Origin: Tetradesmus obliquus
Taxonomy: Eukaryota; Chlorophyta; Chlorophyceae; Sphaeropleales; Scenedesmaceae
Length of the DNA: 64,000 nt
Assembly: GCA_030272155.1 (NCBI GenBank)
Contig: CP126193.1
Span: 5,270,001 to 5,334,000 of the forward strand
Direction: 5' to 3'
Shown: one piece after another, positions 28,993-40,080 of the stretch
Position numbering within the stretch: the first letter of the stretch is position 1
Layout: every line of letters starts with the position of its first letter
Notes under the pieces: generated by a model
Databases searched by the model: none
Seen by the model: only the letters and a program-made list of their open reading frames with translations
What the model was told of the DNA's origin: nothing
Made by a program: the position numbers and the translations under genes

Positions 28993-31169
28993 TGCCACCT
29001 GGCGCTCCCGCAGTGTCTGCCTTGCCGGACTACTACAGCTACATCCGGCCGCTGCCTGCAGAGCCGCATCACGCGGCAGCAACCCAACCTGCAGCTGCGG
29101 CAGGTGAGGGCGCAACATCACACATTAGGATCATTGCATTGCTGGTGGCATGTGTTTCCTCCGCCCCTGCAGGGGGAGGTTCTGCTGCATGTCGTTCAAG
29201 ATGGCGCCGGTGCTTGTGCTGCTGCCTCACTGCGGCCAGTGCTCTGTACCTTGCTACACCTGCTGCAGGGTATGGTGGCGGCGCTTACCCTGCTCTGCCA
29301 GGTGCTGCGCCAGCTGCCCCAGCATACAGCAGCCAACCCCAGCAGCAGCAGTGGCCACAGCAGCAGCAATGGCCACAGCAGCAGCAGCAGGAGCAAGGCT
29401 GGCCACCAGCAGGCATGGCGCCCCCTGCCACTGCAGGTCAGCAGCAATGGCAGCAGCCCCAGCAGCAGGCACCTGGCATGCAGCAGCCGGGCACGCAGCC
29501 ACCTATCATGCCAGCAGCAGCAGCAGCAGCGGCTGTCGGTGGTGGTGCTGCTGATGACGATGACGATGATGGCGGCTGGGGCGCCCAGGACGATGATGAC
29601 TGGGGCGGCGGAGCAGAGCGGTGAGCCTGGTAGTAGCCGGCAGCGGCACAGAGCGGCTGTGTATGTACCTGACTGCTGGGCTGGCAATTCAGTAGAGCTG
29701 TCAGGTCTGCACAAGCATTGCGCAAGTTATGTGTGCTGTCTGTCACTAGGAAGGCATCAATGCCTAGCTCTTCCCCCATACATGGCTTGGGCTTCAGGCA
29801 GGGGATGTGCTGCAGCTGCAGCTGCAGCTGCAGCCAGACAGCATGCAGTGCATTGATTTCGTTCCATTATGACAGCACCTGTGTGCTGCGCGCAGGCCGT
29901 CAGTGTCCACCATCACTACTGCTGGTGGTGGGCCTGCCAGCCGACCGGGCAGCAAGGCTGGCGGGCCAGACCTGAACGCTGCGGTGGGCGCGGCAGTGAC
30001 TGGCGCCAGCAAGGTGGTGGGCGCGGTGGGCAAGTCGGCTGTGGCGGGCGCAAAGCAGTTCCTGGGCGGCCTGATCCCTAAGCCACCCGCCAAGGTGCGG
30101 CACGGCAGGCCAGGCGCAGCAATGCAGCCTTGCTACCACTGTGATATACACCGCATCACGTTCAGTTTGCACTTGGCTGCTGCTGGTGCGTGATGTGTGC
30201 TCTGCTGTTGCAGCAGACAATGGACTGCAAACCCTGAGGTTGTCATACCATGTTGACCTGCTGTCTTGTAGGGTGGCCGCGACTCGCCTGTGCCCAGCGT
30301 GGCTGCCGACATGCCTGGAGCTACCTTTGGCGGCCCAGCAGGGCGGCTGTACAGCTACGACGAGCTGGCGCGCGCCACACAGGTACGGCAGCAGCAGCTG
30401 CTGGGTTGACTACACCTTTGGACAGCTGCTGCTGTGCTGCTATGACCTGTGAGCTATATATGGTGTGCAAGGCTCTGCCAGAGCCTAAACTGCCAGTGGC
30501 AGCTGCTGAGGCCTGCAGCAGATGTTGATGACGTGTGCAGCAATCAGCAGCACTGCTGCTGCTTGCTGTATGCTATCCCTTGATGATTCGAGCGTGTGCA
30601 CCGCATCACATCACCTGCTGCAGGGCTTCGCTGTAGCCAACCTGCTGGGCTGTGGCGGCTACCGCCCCGTGTAGGACACCTGCTGCTGCTGCTGGCTGTT
30701 TACGATGGCTTGAATGGTGCTACAAAGCGCATCACGCCGTACATGCTGCAGGGCTTCGCTGCAGCCAACCGGCTGGGCTGTGGCGGCTACGGCCCCGTGT
30801 TCCGCGGCGTGCTTGATGGCGTGCCCGTGGCGGTCAAACTCTTGGACACCAGCGGCCTCAGCAGCCAGGGCCCCAAGGAGTTTGCTGCCGAGGTGGCCAT
30901 ACTGTCACGGCTGCACCACCCGCACATTGTTTTGCTGATCGGCAGCTGCCCTGAGCGCTGCGGGCTGGTGTATGAGCTGCTGGACAATGGCAGCCTGGAG
31001 CAGCACCTGTTCAGCAGCAGCATGCCTGACCTGGCCTGGCAGGTGAGGCGGGGCGTGAGGCACAAGTGGGGTGATGTGCGCTGGGTTGATCAATGCGGCT
31101 GCCGGTAGATTTGTCGACAATGGAGCTGTCAACCCGGCATTGCTGACGGCCCCAATAGCCTGATGTCTC

Positions 31170-31221
<52 letters not shown>

Positions 31222-33097
31222 GCCAATCACCAGGACCGCATTCGCATCGCGTGTGAGACCGTGTCCGCGCTGGTGTTCCTGCACAGCGCGCCTGAGCCCA
31301 TCATCCACATGGACCTCAAGCCAGGCAACCTGCTGCTCAACAGGAGCCTGCTCTGCAAGGTGCGGCAGCGGCAGCAGCTATAGCGCATGCCAGGAATGCA
31401 GCAGCTGCAGAAGTCCATGTCGCGCACATGCTGAGTGCTCAGCCCACCACTCTTGTTGCAGCAGCCGTGCACGGCTGATGCAGCAGCTCTGCTGCTGCGA
31501 GGTGTAGCAACATGCATACCTGTTGCAGAGTGCTTATGCGTGCAGACCACTTCAAAGCATCACCCTCCATCGCTGCTAGTGCAGAGTGACGCATGCCAGA
31601 CACGTCAACTTCGATGACGCAGCACAGCGTTCTCACTTCATTGTACATTCTGCTCTCCGTGTGCTGCAACCACCCCACCCCCTGACGTCAGGTGGGTGAC
31701 GTGGGGCTGTCGCGGCTGATGCCCGGCGCGCCTGGCCGCAGCCAGCTGGAGGCTGCTGCAGGGGGCCCCCACGTGCCCCCCCAGTCCACCATGCTGGACA
31801 GCCGCCTGGTGGGCACGCCTAGCTACATGGACCCCGAGTACCTGCGGACTGGCAGGTTTGGGCCCAAGAGTGACACCTACTCGCTGGGTGAGCAGGGGGG
31901 GGGGGGGGGGCGAGTGGCGCAGCGGGCTGTCGCATGGCATCACGTGTCAACGTTTGCTGGCAAGACTTGCTTGCAGGCATCAACAGCATCCAATGGTTGC
32001 AAGCAGCTGCTTTCACCTGCAGCACATATGTTTCGCCTTGCGCACCTATACCTGCGCACGGGGCGCTTTGGGCCCAAGAGCGACACCTACTCGCTGGGTG
32101 AGCTGGCTGGCGCAGCTGCAGGAGTTACCTCTCTGCATGGGGCCAAGCGGCCACAGGCGTTGCCGGCATGCGTGGATGGCAGGCAGCAGGAACTGGTGCT
32201 GTGAGTGCGAGTCATGTGCGTGCCTTGCAGTGCTTGCTACACATCTCACGCCGTGACCTGCTGCTGCTGCTGCTGCACCTGCCGCCTCGCTGCTGCAGGC
32301 GTCATTCTGCTGCAGATGCTGACAGGCAAGGATGCAGGCCGCGTCGTGTCTGTGGTGGAAGCAGCGCTGGCGCGTTGTCAGGGCGACCCCGCGTCATTCG
32401 CCACCATCATTGACCCCCGCAGTGGCAATTGGCCCATCACCGAAGCTGCCAGCTTTGCACACCTGGCGATGCGCTGCGTGGAGCTGTCGCGCGGCAACAG
32501 GCCGGATCTGCGGAGTGATGTGCTGCCTGCGCTGCTGCAGCTAGCGGAGCGCGCTGCGCTGTATGACAGCGCACGGGCAGTGAAGCGCAGCGTGAGCCTG
32601 AGCAGCAGCGGCCAGCCGCCATCAATGTTCATCTGCCCCATCACTCAGGTGCGTGCAGCGTACTACGCAGCATTCTACGCTAAGTAGTAGTTAGGCCAGG
32701 GCCAGTGGTGGCTATCATCTGTGGCAGCATCTGGCTAGAGGTTAGAGCGAGGCAAGCCACCAGCGATTTGCCAATCACGTGTTCAGGTTGTACCTTGCCC
32801 ACCATTTGTTTTGCAGCTGTTGGTGCGGTGCGTCCCGTGATGCTCACATGTTCGGTCCCTTTAACAGCTCTGTCGCATGCTGGCTGGCATCATCTGCTGC
32901 AGGACGTCATGGACGACCCCGTGTTTGCTGCTGACGGCTACACGTATGAGCGCGAGGCCATTGCCGGCTGGACCATGCACCACAGCACCTCACCCATGAC
33001 CAACCTGCCGCTGGCACACACAGGCCTGACACCCAACCTGGGCCTGCGATCAGCCATCAGGGAGTGGCAGGACAAGCAGGGGGCCAGGAGGGCTTGA
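27278..33097 (+). CDS. Ankyrin-repeat / TKL-type non-RD kinase / U-box protein
   Basis: Model: join(27278..27391,27574..27672,27913..28011,28286..28394,28699..29103,29269..29620,29896..30094,30272..30382,30752..31042,31234..31359,31692..31887,32299..32648,32903..33097), 881 aa, all phases agree. The N-terminus MGNAPSS fits an N-myristoylation site. Exons 2 and 3 are exactly 33 codons each and code one ankyrin repeat apiece (WTPLHVAS; RTPLHLAAAEGH). Residues ~140-460 are a P/Q/A-rich linker ending in an acidic Trp segment (DDDDDDGGWGAQDDDDWGGG). The kinase (~497-780) has LGCGGYGPVFRG, Lys525, HMD at 618-620 instead of HRD, DVG at 638 and YMDPEY. It ends in a U-box (FICPITQDVMDDPVFAADGY; then YEREAIAGWTMHH), so it is probably an E3 ubiquitin ligase. 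The kinase/U-box half resembles plant PUB kinases. The exon 5 acceptor could be 28711 instead of 28699. Confidence 0.88.
30602..30674 (+). pseudogene. Dead duplicate of the kinase P-loop exon start
   Basis: The sequence repeats 30728-30803, including the CTGCAG acceptor and the first 16 codons of exon 9. Its frame reads GFAVANLLGCGGYRPV then TAG, against GFAAANRLGCGGYGPV in the real exon. The third P-loop glycine has become Arg and a stop follows. It lies in the intron just before the real exon. It may be inert or act as a poison exon (possible donor GTAGGA at 30671). Confidence 0.85.
31168..31221 (+). repeat. (CTG)n microsatellite just upstream of kinase exon 10 acceptor
   Basis: The CTG run ends 12 bases before the CAATCACCAG acceptor at 31233. 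Confidence 0.95.
32023..32097 (+). other. Candidate 75-nt cassette exon duplicating the end of kinase exon 11
   Basis: The segment 32049-32097 repeats 31839-31887, the end of exon 11, including the GTGAG donor. Both encode YLRTGRFGPKSDTYSLG. A CTGCAG acceptor at 32017-32022 would define a 75-nt exon, phase 1 at both ends and open throughout (AHMFRLAHLYLRTGRFG, then PKSDTYSL). Including it would insert 25 residues without a frameshift. Whether it is used is unknown. Confidence 0.6.
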
Positions 33098-33754
33098 CAG
33101 TGGCGGTGTGCATTCTTGACCAGTGTCAGCATCGACACGGCTGCGGTGGCCTGGGGCTAGCGGCGCTGTCAGCAGCATGTTTGCTGCACGGATTGGCAAC
33201 AGAGCACAGGTGCCTGTGGCAAGGTTGAGGTTGTAACAGTTGAGCTTCACAGCTGGCAGGGCGGGACTGCTTAATATCAAGAGCCCAGCTCTATGCTCCA
33301 TAATTTGAGTGTCCAAATGCCGCCGACCGTCAGGCGTGACAGGCTGCCTGCCATGCTGAATGCCGTCAGCAAGATACATATTTCTGATTGTGTGTGGCTT
33401 TCATGTTGAATGAAAGCATCCTTTGTTGCTGACACCTGTGAGCACATGACCTTCTGCAACACCTTCAGCCTAGTTGCAAAACTCCTGCTGAGCAGAAGCA
33501 GCCATGCTGCGGGCACTGTGAGCAGCGTGCACAGCCACTTGTAGCGATAACGTCCGATCATGCTGGTGGTGGGGTGATTGGCGTACATGTCGTGATCATG
33601 CTGAGTCCTCTCGTAATCCTACGTGCCTTCGACCGTTCGAATGTTGCATGTGATCTGCGCACGTGAGCAGTACACCACCCAGCAGCATCCCAAGAAGCAA
33701 AACTGCTCCATATCTCAAGCTTGTATTGACGCGGCTGTTGGCAAGGGTGCCCTG
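33098..33754. other. Intergenic region between kinase-U-box gene and DUF3445 gene
   Basis: No gene was supported. TGTAA at 33232-33236, 135 bases after the stop, is a plausible polyadenylation signal for the upstream gene. The rest should be the promoter and 5' UTR of the next gene. If that gene starts at 33641 instead of 33755, part of this stretch is coding. Confidence 0.45.
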
Positions 33755-35963
33755 ATGGCGAATGTGATGCTGCAAAGGCGTTGCCTGGATCGCTCGATCA
33801 AGCCCAGAATCAGATGTGAGGCCACGAGCGTTGCACGATGTCCCTTTGCAAAATTCGCCATCTCCCCGCCGGCTGGCAAGGCGAAGCCCAAGCCATCGCC
33901 GTTGGACCAGACAGACACACCAAACATGGTTGGAGCGAACTTCTGGCTAGCAGCGGGCAAACCTGGCCAGGATGTGCCAGGGAAGCTGGTGTCAGGCATC
34001 CACCGGCTGTATGAGGTGAGAGCCTGCCAAGAAAATGTGCATCTGCTCAACTAGGGTTGTTTGCTGTATGGGCAGGACACAACCCTAGTCTTTGCCAGCA
34101 TTATATTGTAGCTGCCTGAATGCTCACTTGTCAGCAATGAACAGTGTCACTTGACTGGCCATCTCAGGTGCAGCCAGCTGTTTTATGGTTGCCGCCGCTG
34201 CTGCTGCTGGCCTCTGGAACCTGCAGCAAGGGCACTTCCTGCTGGTGGACCCGCAGCAGCTGGCCACTGAGCTGGCACTGAAGGAGGAGGTCATGGCCAC
34301 CAAGCCGCACGTGGTGTTTGCAGCAGAGGAGCGCTCGCTGCCAGCACAGCAGGTGGGAAGGGCGCCAGCCGGGCTGTTCGTGGTGGGCGCTCCACACTCT
34401 ACTTGCAAGCCGACGCCGTCACTGCACCGCCCTACACTGTAGGCAGGAGCTGCCGGTCTGCCGACACTGTCACCAGCAACACCAGATCAACTAGCATGGT
34501 GTCTGTGTAGTGGAGCAAAGAGTGTGCTGGGCAGTGTTTGCGCCGCTAGACTCAGCAACAGCAGCGAGACTGATGTAAGCCTGTTGACGCCGCTTTGGGC
34601 AACAACCCCAGCCATGGTACTGGAGTTTATTTAAATGACGTCCTGCTGCCACTGCTGACACTTCTGCTGCTGCTGCTGCTGGCAGGAGTGCCTTGAGCTG
34701 TTCCTGGAGGTGCTGCCTGCCTACTACCCTGACCTGTACAGGCTGGAGGGTGAGGGGGCAGCCCGCAGCGTCACCATCGCCTTCCCTGATGGCGCTGAGA
34801 AGAGCTATGCGCTGGCAGACTTTGCAAACCGCCCACTGGAGCTGTGCGGCCGCTTGGTGCAGGTGAGGTGCAGCTGAGGAGCAGCTTGTGGTGCAGCCTG
34901 CACTGGTCTTACGTGGTGCTGAAAAGGTTGCATCACACAGTGCGCGTCACGGTGTGTATGCTGGTGCTTGGACGTGGTGCGCTTGGCAAGCAGCACCTGT
35001 TGCAAGCTGCAGCTAAGTCTTGCAGCCCTTCAGCTTTTGAAATGCAAAGGATCCCCAAGGTTCACCTTGCCACTAAAATCCTGCTGCTGCTGCTGCTGCT
35101 GCGTCACCCTGCAGGAGGACTTTGCACTGCTGCGGGTGTCTGACGAGCCCGGGCCCCACCCCCAGGAGGCCAAGCACGTGATGACCGCAGCCAGCGTGTG
35201 CTTCTCCTTCCACGGCCTGGCTGAGAAGCTGGGCACCACCACACTCAGTATTCACGCGCCAGTGCCTGGCTTTGAGGAGCAGCTGGAGAAGCTGCTCAAC
35301 AGGACCTTCACCGCGCTGCAGGTGCGGCAGCAAGGGGTTTTATGGGTGTTCGGGAACAATGGCAGTCGGCTGGCACTTGGGCACTCCTTTACTCTGCTTG
35401 AAATTTCAAGGAGCAGCAGGCAACAGAAATAACTAAGACTTGCTCACCTGCCTGCACAATCTTCCACACAAACGCTTTGTTTACTGCAACCTCCCTCTAA
35501 CTCATATCTTCCTGCCCCTGCCCCACGCTTGCAGCCCGACAAGCCCATCTGGCGCAACAACTGGGCAGCGGCCTACACCGGAGACCTCACCATGCCCTCA
35601 TACAACGTGGGGGGCCCGGGGGCCCAGCTGGACGCCATGGGCGGCACCCGGCCCCCTGCTGAAGCCCTGTGGCTAAAAACCGAGTACCAAACCCTGCGGC
35701 GGCTGCCACGCAGCAAGGCCATCCTGTTTACTATCAGGACGATGGTGCAGCGGATGCCTGAGATTGGAGGTGAGGCTGCACGGGTGCTGCACAACAGCCT
35801 GTCAGGCATGACGCCCTCGCTGCGTGAGTACAAGGGGGTGCCTGGCGAGGCTGCTGATGACCTGCTGCTGCTGCTGGAGGGCATCATGGCAGCAGAGGCA
35901 GAGGAGGGCGTGGTGGCAGCAGAGGGAGCAGCTGCAGCGGCTGCGCCTGTGTCGGCTAGATGA
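33755..35963 (+). CDS. DUF3445 / haem-dependent oxidative N-demethylase-like protein
   Basis: Model: join(33755..34015,34227..34352,34686..34862,35115..35321,35535..35963), 399 aa, all phases agree. The core follows the DUF3445 (HDMA alpha subunit) pattern: FLLVDPQQLATELALKEEVM; then ELFLEVLPAYYPDLYRLEGE; then QEDFALLRVSD and ASVCFSFHGLAEKLGTTTLS with IHAPVPGFEEQL; then PIWRNNW; then EYQTLRRLPRSKAILFTIRT. Bacterial and fungal members bind haem and demethylate small amines; the substrate here is unknown. The N-terminus before residue 60 (MANVMLQRRCLDRSIKPRIR) is basic and hydroxylated like an organelle transit peptide. An in-frame ATG at 33641 would add 38 residues. The acidic alanine-rich C-terminus is not part of the family core. 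Intron 1 contains an 11-bp inverted repeat. Confidence 0.82.
34050..34089. repeat. 11-bp perfect inverted repeat in intron 1 of the DUF3445 gene
   Basis: ACTAGGGTTGT at 34050-34060 pairs with ACAACCCTAGT at 34079-34089 around an 18-nt loop. It could form a hairpin or be the remnant of a small element. No target duplication is obvious. Confidence 0.8.
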
Positions 35964-37231
35964 GCTGGCAGCGCCGTGAACAGGCTGCAGCTCTGCAGTT
36001 GTGCTCATGCGTGCTTTCAGAAGCACACAGGAATGCGCAGGTGATGTTGATGGTTTGTGTCTGTATGTGGTGCATGTGGCAGCCTGCAACACAATGCAAT
36101 GGCACCCTGTGGTGAGGCTGCGGTGCGGCTGCTAGCAGCGCTGCATAGCATGCATGTACCCCTCAAGTGTGATGCTGGCAGCAGCCCAAAAGCGATTTTC
36201 CCCAAGGTATCCTTTTGCTGGTTGTGCCTGCTGTTTAAATCTGTGTAGTGCACCACTTGTGTGGTCACGTTGTTGCTACGGCATTTGTGGTGAGATGCTC
36301 GAGTGACGTCAGCAGGTTGCTCTGAGTGCTTGAGTGCTGTGTTTGAGCTGAAAATTTCATCCATCAAAAGCTGGCTATTTGCCAAGCTGTGAATTCCTCC
36401 TTACATGTGTATCACTGCTGTATGTGTATCTTGAAGCGCAACACATTGTGCGCTGCAGATTTGTACCATGGTTGTGTGGCCTACTGCCCAACACGTTGTG
36501 TGGCCAATTTGGTAGCAGAGCAAGGCGGTGCATATGGATGTGTAAACATGGATAAGGACCAGGGCCAAAGCTGGCAGTCCTGTCGTTCCCAGCACAGGTG
36601 TAGCACATTGCTGCATGTTTGCGTGTCGCAATGCACTGAGCAGCATTTCATGTTTTGTGTGCCACGGACCTGCCTTTGAATTAGCCCCTTATCGCTGACA
36701 TGTCTGGCCTGTATACAGGCAGTACGTACTTCCAATTGCATGTGCATGGCCTGCACCTGGCAGGTGCAGATGAATTTGCAAGGTTGGCGCCGCCCTCCTT
36801 GGCCGTCTACACAGTTGCCAACCAGTGGCAATTCTACATTTGTCCTGCCTGCAACTGTTGTTACACCAGAAGTGCTGTTGGTTATCACGTTGCTGTGTTT
36901 ATGCTGTGATCCGTTCTTGCTTTCTGCATTCTAGACCAGATCTGGGCTGCTCAGCGGCTGGTCTGGCAACTTGTGTTCGTGTATCAGCCCAGGCCATATG
37001 GCGCCCTGTTTCCACTTGTTGACTCTTGCAAGGCGTGTGAGCACGTGCAGTTTCATTGTAAACTTGATTCTATTAGAGCAGACCGTACGGATACAATCGA
37101 GCAGCGCTTGCATGAGACTGTACTATACCCTTTGCCTATGCTGCTCTTAACGCCAGAGTCTAGCATCAAACTCACAGCACCAGTCCTCAAAACAAGTTCG
37201 CAAGTATCCCAAGCCATTGTTACACAGCTCA
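35964..37231. other. Intergenic region between convergent DUF3445 and SET genes
   Basis: No supported gene in 1.27 kb. Open frames of 60-95 codons occur on both strands without recognisable motifs. TGTAA on the - strand at 37220-37224 lies 8 bases past the SET-gene stop. It may be that gene's polyadenylation signal, though it is unusually close. Confidence 0.5.
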
Positions 37232-37793
37232 TCACGCGCCCTTGCGCAGCTGCCTGATGCGCTGCTGCGCCACAAATCCGGTCCTACTCAGGATCTGCCG
37301 CTCCCTCACCCGCACAGCCGCCATCAGCTCACGCCGGTGCGCAAATCCCCCACCAGCCTGCCCAGCAGCCGCCAGCTGCCTGTCTGCCTCCGCCTGCTGA
37401 GGATAGCCCTTCAGCGCTGCCTTGCAGGCCTTAGCCAACATCTCTAGCGCCAGCTGCTCACAGCTGACGCCACCTATGCTGGGCCACCTGCCTGCAAACA
37501 GCTCATCTGCTAGCGCCTCAACCTCTGCAGCAGACTGCGGCTGCGCTGCACACAGCGCCAGGAAGGGCAGCAGCTCGGCAGGCAAGCCGTCGATGCGCAG
37601 CGCAAATGACTCGCTGCTGGCCTTGCCTTGCCGCTGCAGCGCCTGCTGCTTGGCCTGCAGCCAGGGGTCGCTGTCCTGCAGGTTGAAGCTGAGGTGTGCT
37701 GCGTCGTGGGGGTTGCTGCCTGCTGGGGGGCAGAAGCCGTACGACAGCAGCAGCTCCCCGCTGGACTTGGGGCCGTAGGAGATGAACACCTGC

Positions 37794-37853
<60 letters not shown>

Positions 37854-40080
37854 TGCATGATGAGGGCTGCAGTGTGAGGTTGTTGGAAGCCATATGATCA
37901 GGCAGTGCTACAGCTCCTACCATGAAGCTGGTGACAAATGAGGGCAAAAGCCACTCACTGCTAAGCGTGCTTAAAACAGCACGCACGGTGTGACATGCTT
38001 CAAGTGAAGGTAAGGGTGTGCTGCAGCAAAGATCTGCTAGGAACCATGCAGCTATACACAACTGCAACAGCTGTATTTAGGTAGGCATCACACTGTTGTT
38101 CTAAAGCCACCAGCAGCCGCCCCCATCTGGCGCGGCACACATCACTTCCTGTGAGCTGCGCCTGCAGCCTGCTGCCGCCCCACCTGCTGCCCCGGGCTGT
38201 AGTCCCTGTCTGGCCGCAGCACAACAGCCTGCTGCTGCTCCTCCCACAGCAGGTACGCCTCGCAGCTGGGCTCATGATTGAGCAAGTCAGCAAAGGGCAC
38301 CAGCACCACCTGGTCACCCCTGTCAGCCAGCCGCACAGAGCGTGACATGCAGATGCCTATCGCCCTGCACGCACGCAGTCATGCCCGCACGGGTACTGCT
38401 GTCTCAGGTGTACTATGTTGTGCTCATTACACTGATTGCCGCATGGACAAGCATTCCTTCCTCCCTTTGCGCCAGCATTGCTGCAGGCATTTTACCCTTG
38501 AATAGCACACAAAATTTGCCACGCTCAACCAAACAGCGCTGGCAGGGCTTCGCATGCCTCACTGCTTGACTCACATGCACACAGCACACTGGTGACGTGT
38601 TGGCGACATGCGCCAGGTTGCTGGGGTCGTGTTCGGCTGCTGCACCACTCACCAGTAGATGTCCGCCTTGCTGAACATATCAGCTGGGCACAGCCCCTGC
38701 TGCGTGGCTGCTGTCAGCAGCGGCTGCAGGTCCTGCCACACTAGCTGCGCGCCAATCCTGATCATGGCCGCTGTGGAGGCCAGGCCACTGCCAGCAAGCA
38801 GCGTGTCAACCTGCACCGCAACAGCACCCACAGAATGACAGGCCATCACCCTTTACTGGACGCGCGGCGTGCGACGACTTGCTGTGGCATTGGACGTTTG
38901 GGTGATGATAGTAGAAACTGCAGCCTGACAGCTGGGGCAAGCACTTGTCAATCTCAGAGGCAGCCAGGCCCCAGCCCCTTGTCCCGCCCCTCACTCCCAG
39001 CCCTCACCAACACCCATCAACATCTTCCTGCAAGCGCAAGGCTGCACAGCTGCCGATTTGCTGCTGCTGCAAGTTGCCCACGTCTTTCTGGCTCCAGTCC
39101 AGCACTGTGCCGATGGGGTTGCGCGGCAGCACTCCGATGTACGGCGCCCATGCGGCGCTGCTGCTGCTGCCGCCAGCTCTGTCGCACAGGTACAGCTGCT
39201 CTGCAAGGAACAGTGCCAGCAGCGACCAATCTGACAGCTGCTGCGGTTGCGACAGCAGAGGTGCCAAGCACGACTCTGCAACAACAGCAGCAGAGGGCAA
39301 GGTCGGGCGCATGAGTCTGCTGCTGCATCCCATGGGCTTGGCATATCAGTCATCATAGCTTTGCTGGCATGAACCACGCATGTCAGCAGCTCCCAACGTT
39401 TGTAAATGCAGGAGGCAGGCAATTGCTGCGTAGCTTCCACACCAGCACGCACACGCCTGCGCCAAGGCACCCTTGGCCCACAAGTGTCACCTGCTGCTGC
39501 AGTTTCTGGGAAGATTATCAGCTGCTGTGGCACCGCCAGCAGCAGCTCGCCCTTGCGCACTGCAGCATTGGCCACCAGGCCGCGCCCTTGGCCTGGCAGC
39601 TCCTGGGTCACCAGCTGCAGCAGGCAGCACAGCAGTACGCACAGCGTTGAAGCGTTGCTGATGGCCTACAGGCTACCGGTCCAGGGGCACAGCAGCTGCG
39701 CAGTGATGTCACTAATATAATGTACTGGCAGAGCTGGGCTGCAATCCAGCACGCCTTGCTTTCACGCACCTTCTGTTTGCATGCGTCATACTGCCTCTCC
39801 TGCAACCACTGCAGCAGCTCAGGCTGACTGTCTACAAGGTCCAGCGGTTGGGAGCTCTGCCCAGATCTGAAGAGGTACCAGGCACAGCAGTCAATGAGAG
39901 ATTGTACTGGTCCGCAGTTGAACACCAGCAAGAAAGAAACAGTGGGTCGATTTTTGTCCCTCAGCCAGCAACAACTTACATACGTCTAAACAGCTGCCCC
40001 AGTCCTGGCAGGGCACTACATGACTGGTAGCTTTTGTTCCTGTGGCACGACAATGACTTTGTGCCAGCAGAGATACTCAT
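37232..40080 (-). CDS. SET-domain protein methyltransferase, RuBisCO-LSMT/SETD3-like
   Basis: Model: complement(join(37232..37789,38184..38364,38653..38810,39022..39275,39491..39614,39770..39866,39980..40080)), 490 aa. All seven exons stay in phase. The family transfers methyl from SAM to lysine (RuBisCO large subunit, aldolase) or histidine. Landmarks in order: LLQWLQERQYDACKQK; GQGRGLVANAAVRKGELLLA (SET-N); APYIGVLPRNP; VLVPFADLLNHEPSCEAYLL with the NH motif; FISYGPKSSGELLLSYGFC (SET-C); then a C-terminal helical substrate-binding region. The first exon (MSISAGTKSLSCHRNKSYQS) looks like a transit peptide, so plastid or mitochondrial location is likely. One donor, after 39022, would be GTTGAT, which is atypical, and is the weak point of the model. 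A CTG run on the sense strand precedes the last exon. Confidence 0.88.
37793..37853 (-). repeat. (CTG)n on the sense strand before the last SET-gene exon
   Basis: About 19 CAG units on the + strand, which read as CTG along the gene and run into the GCCGCAG acceptor at 37790. Confidence 0.95.
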
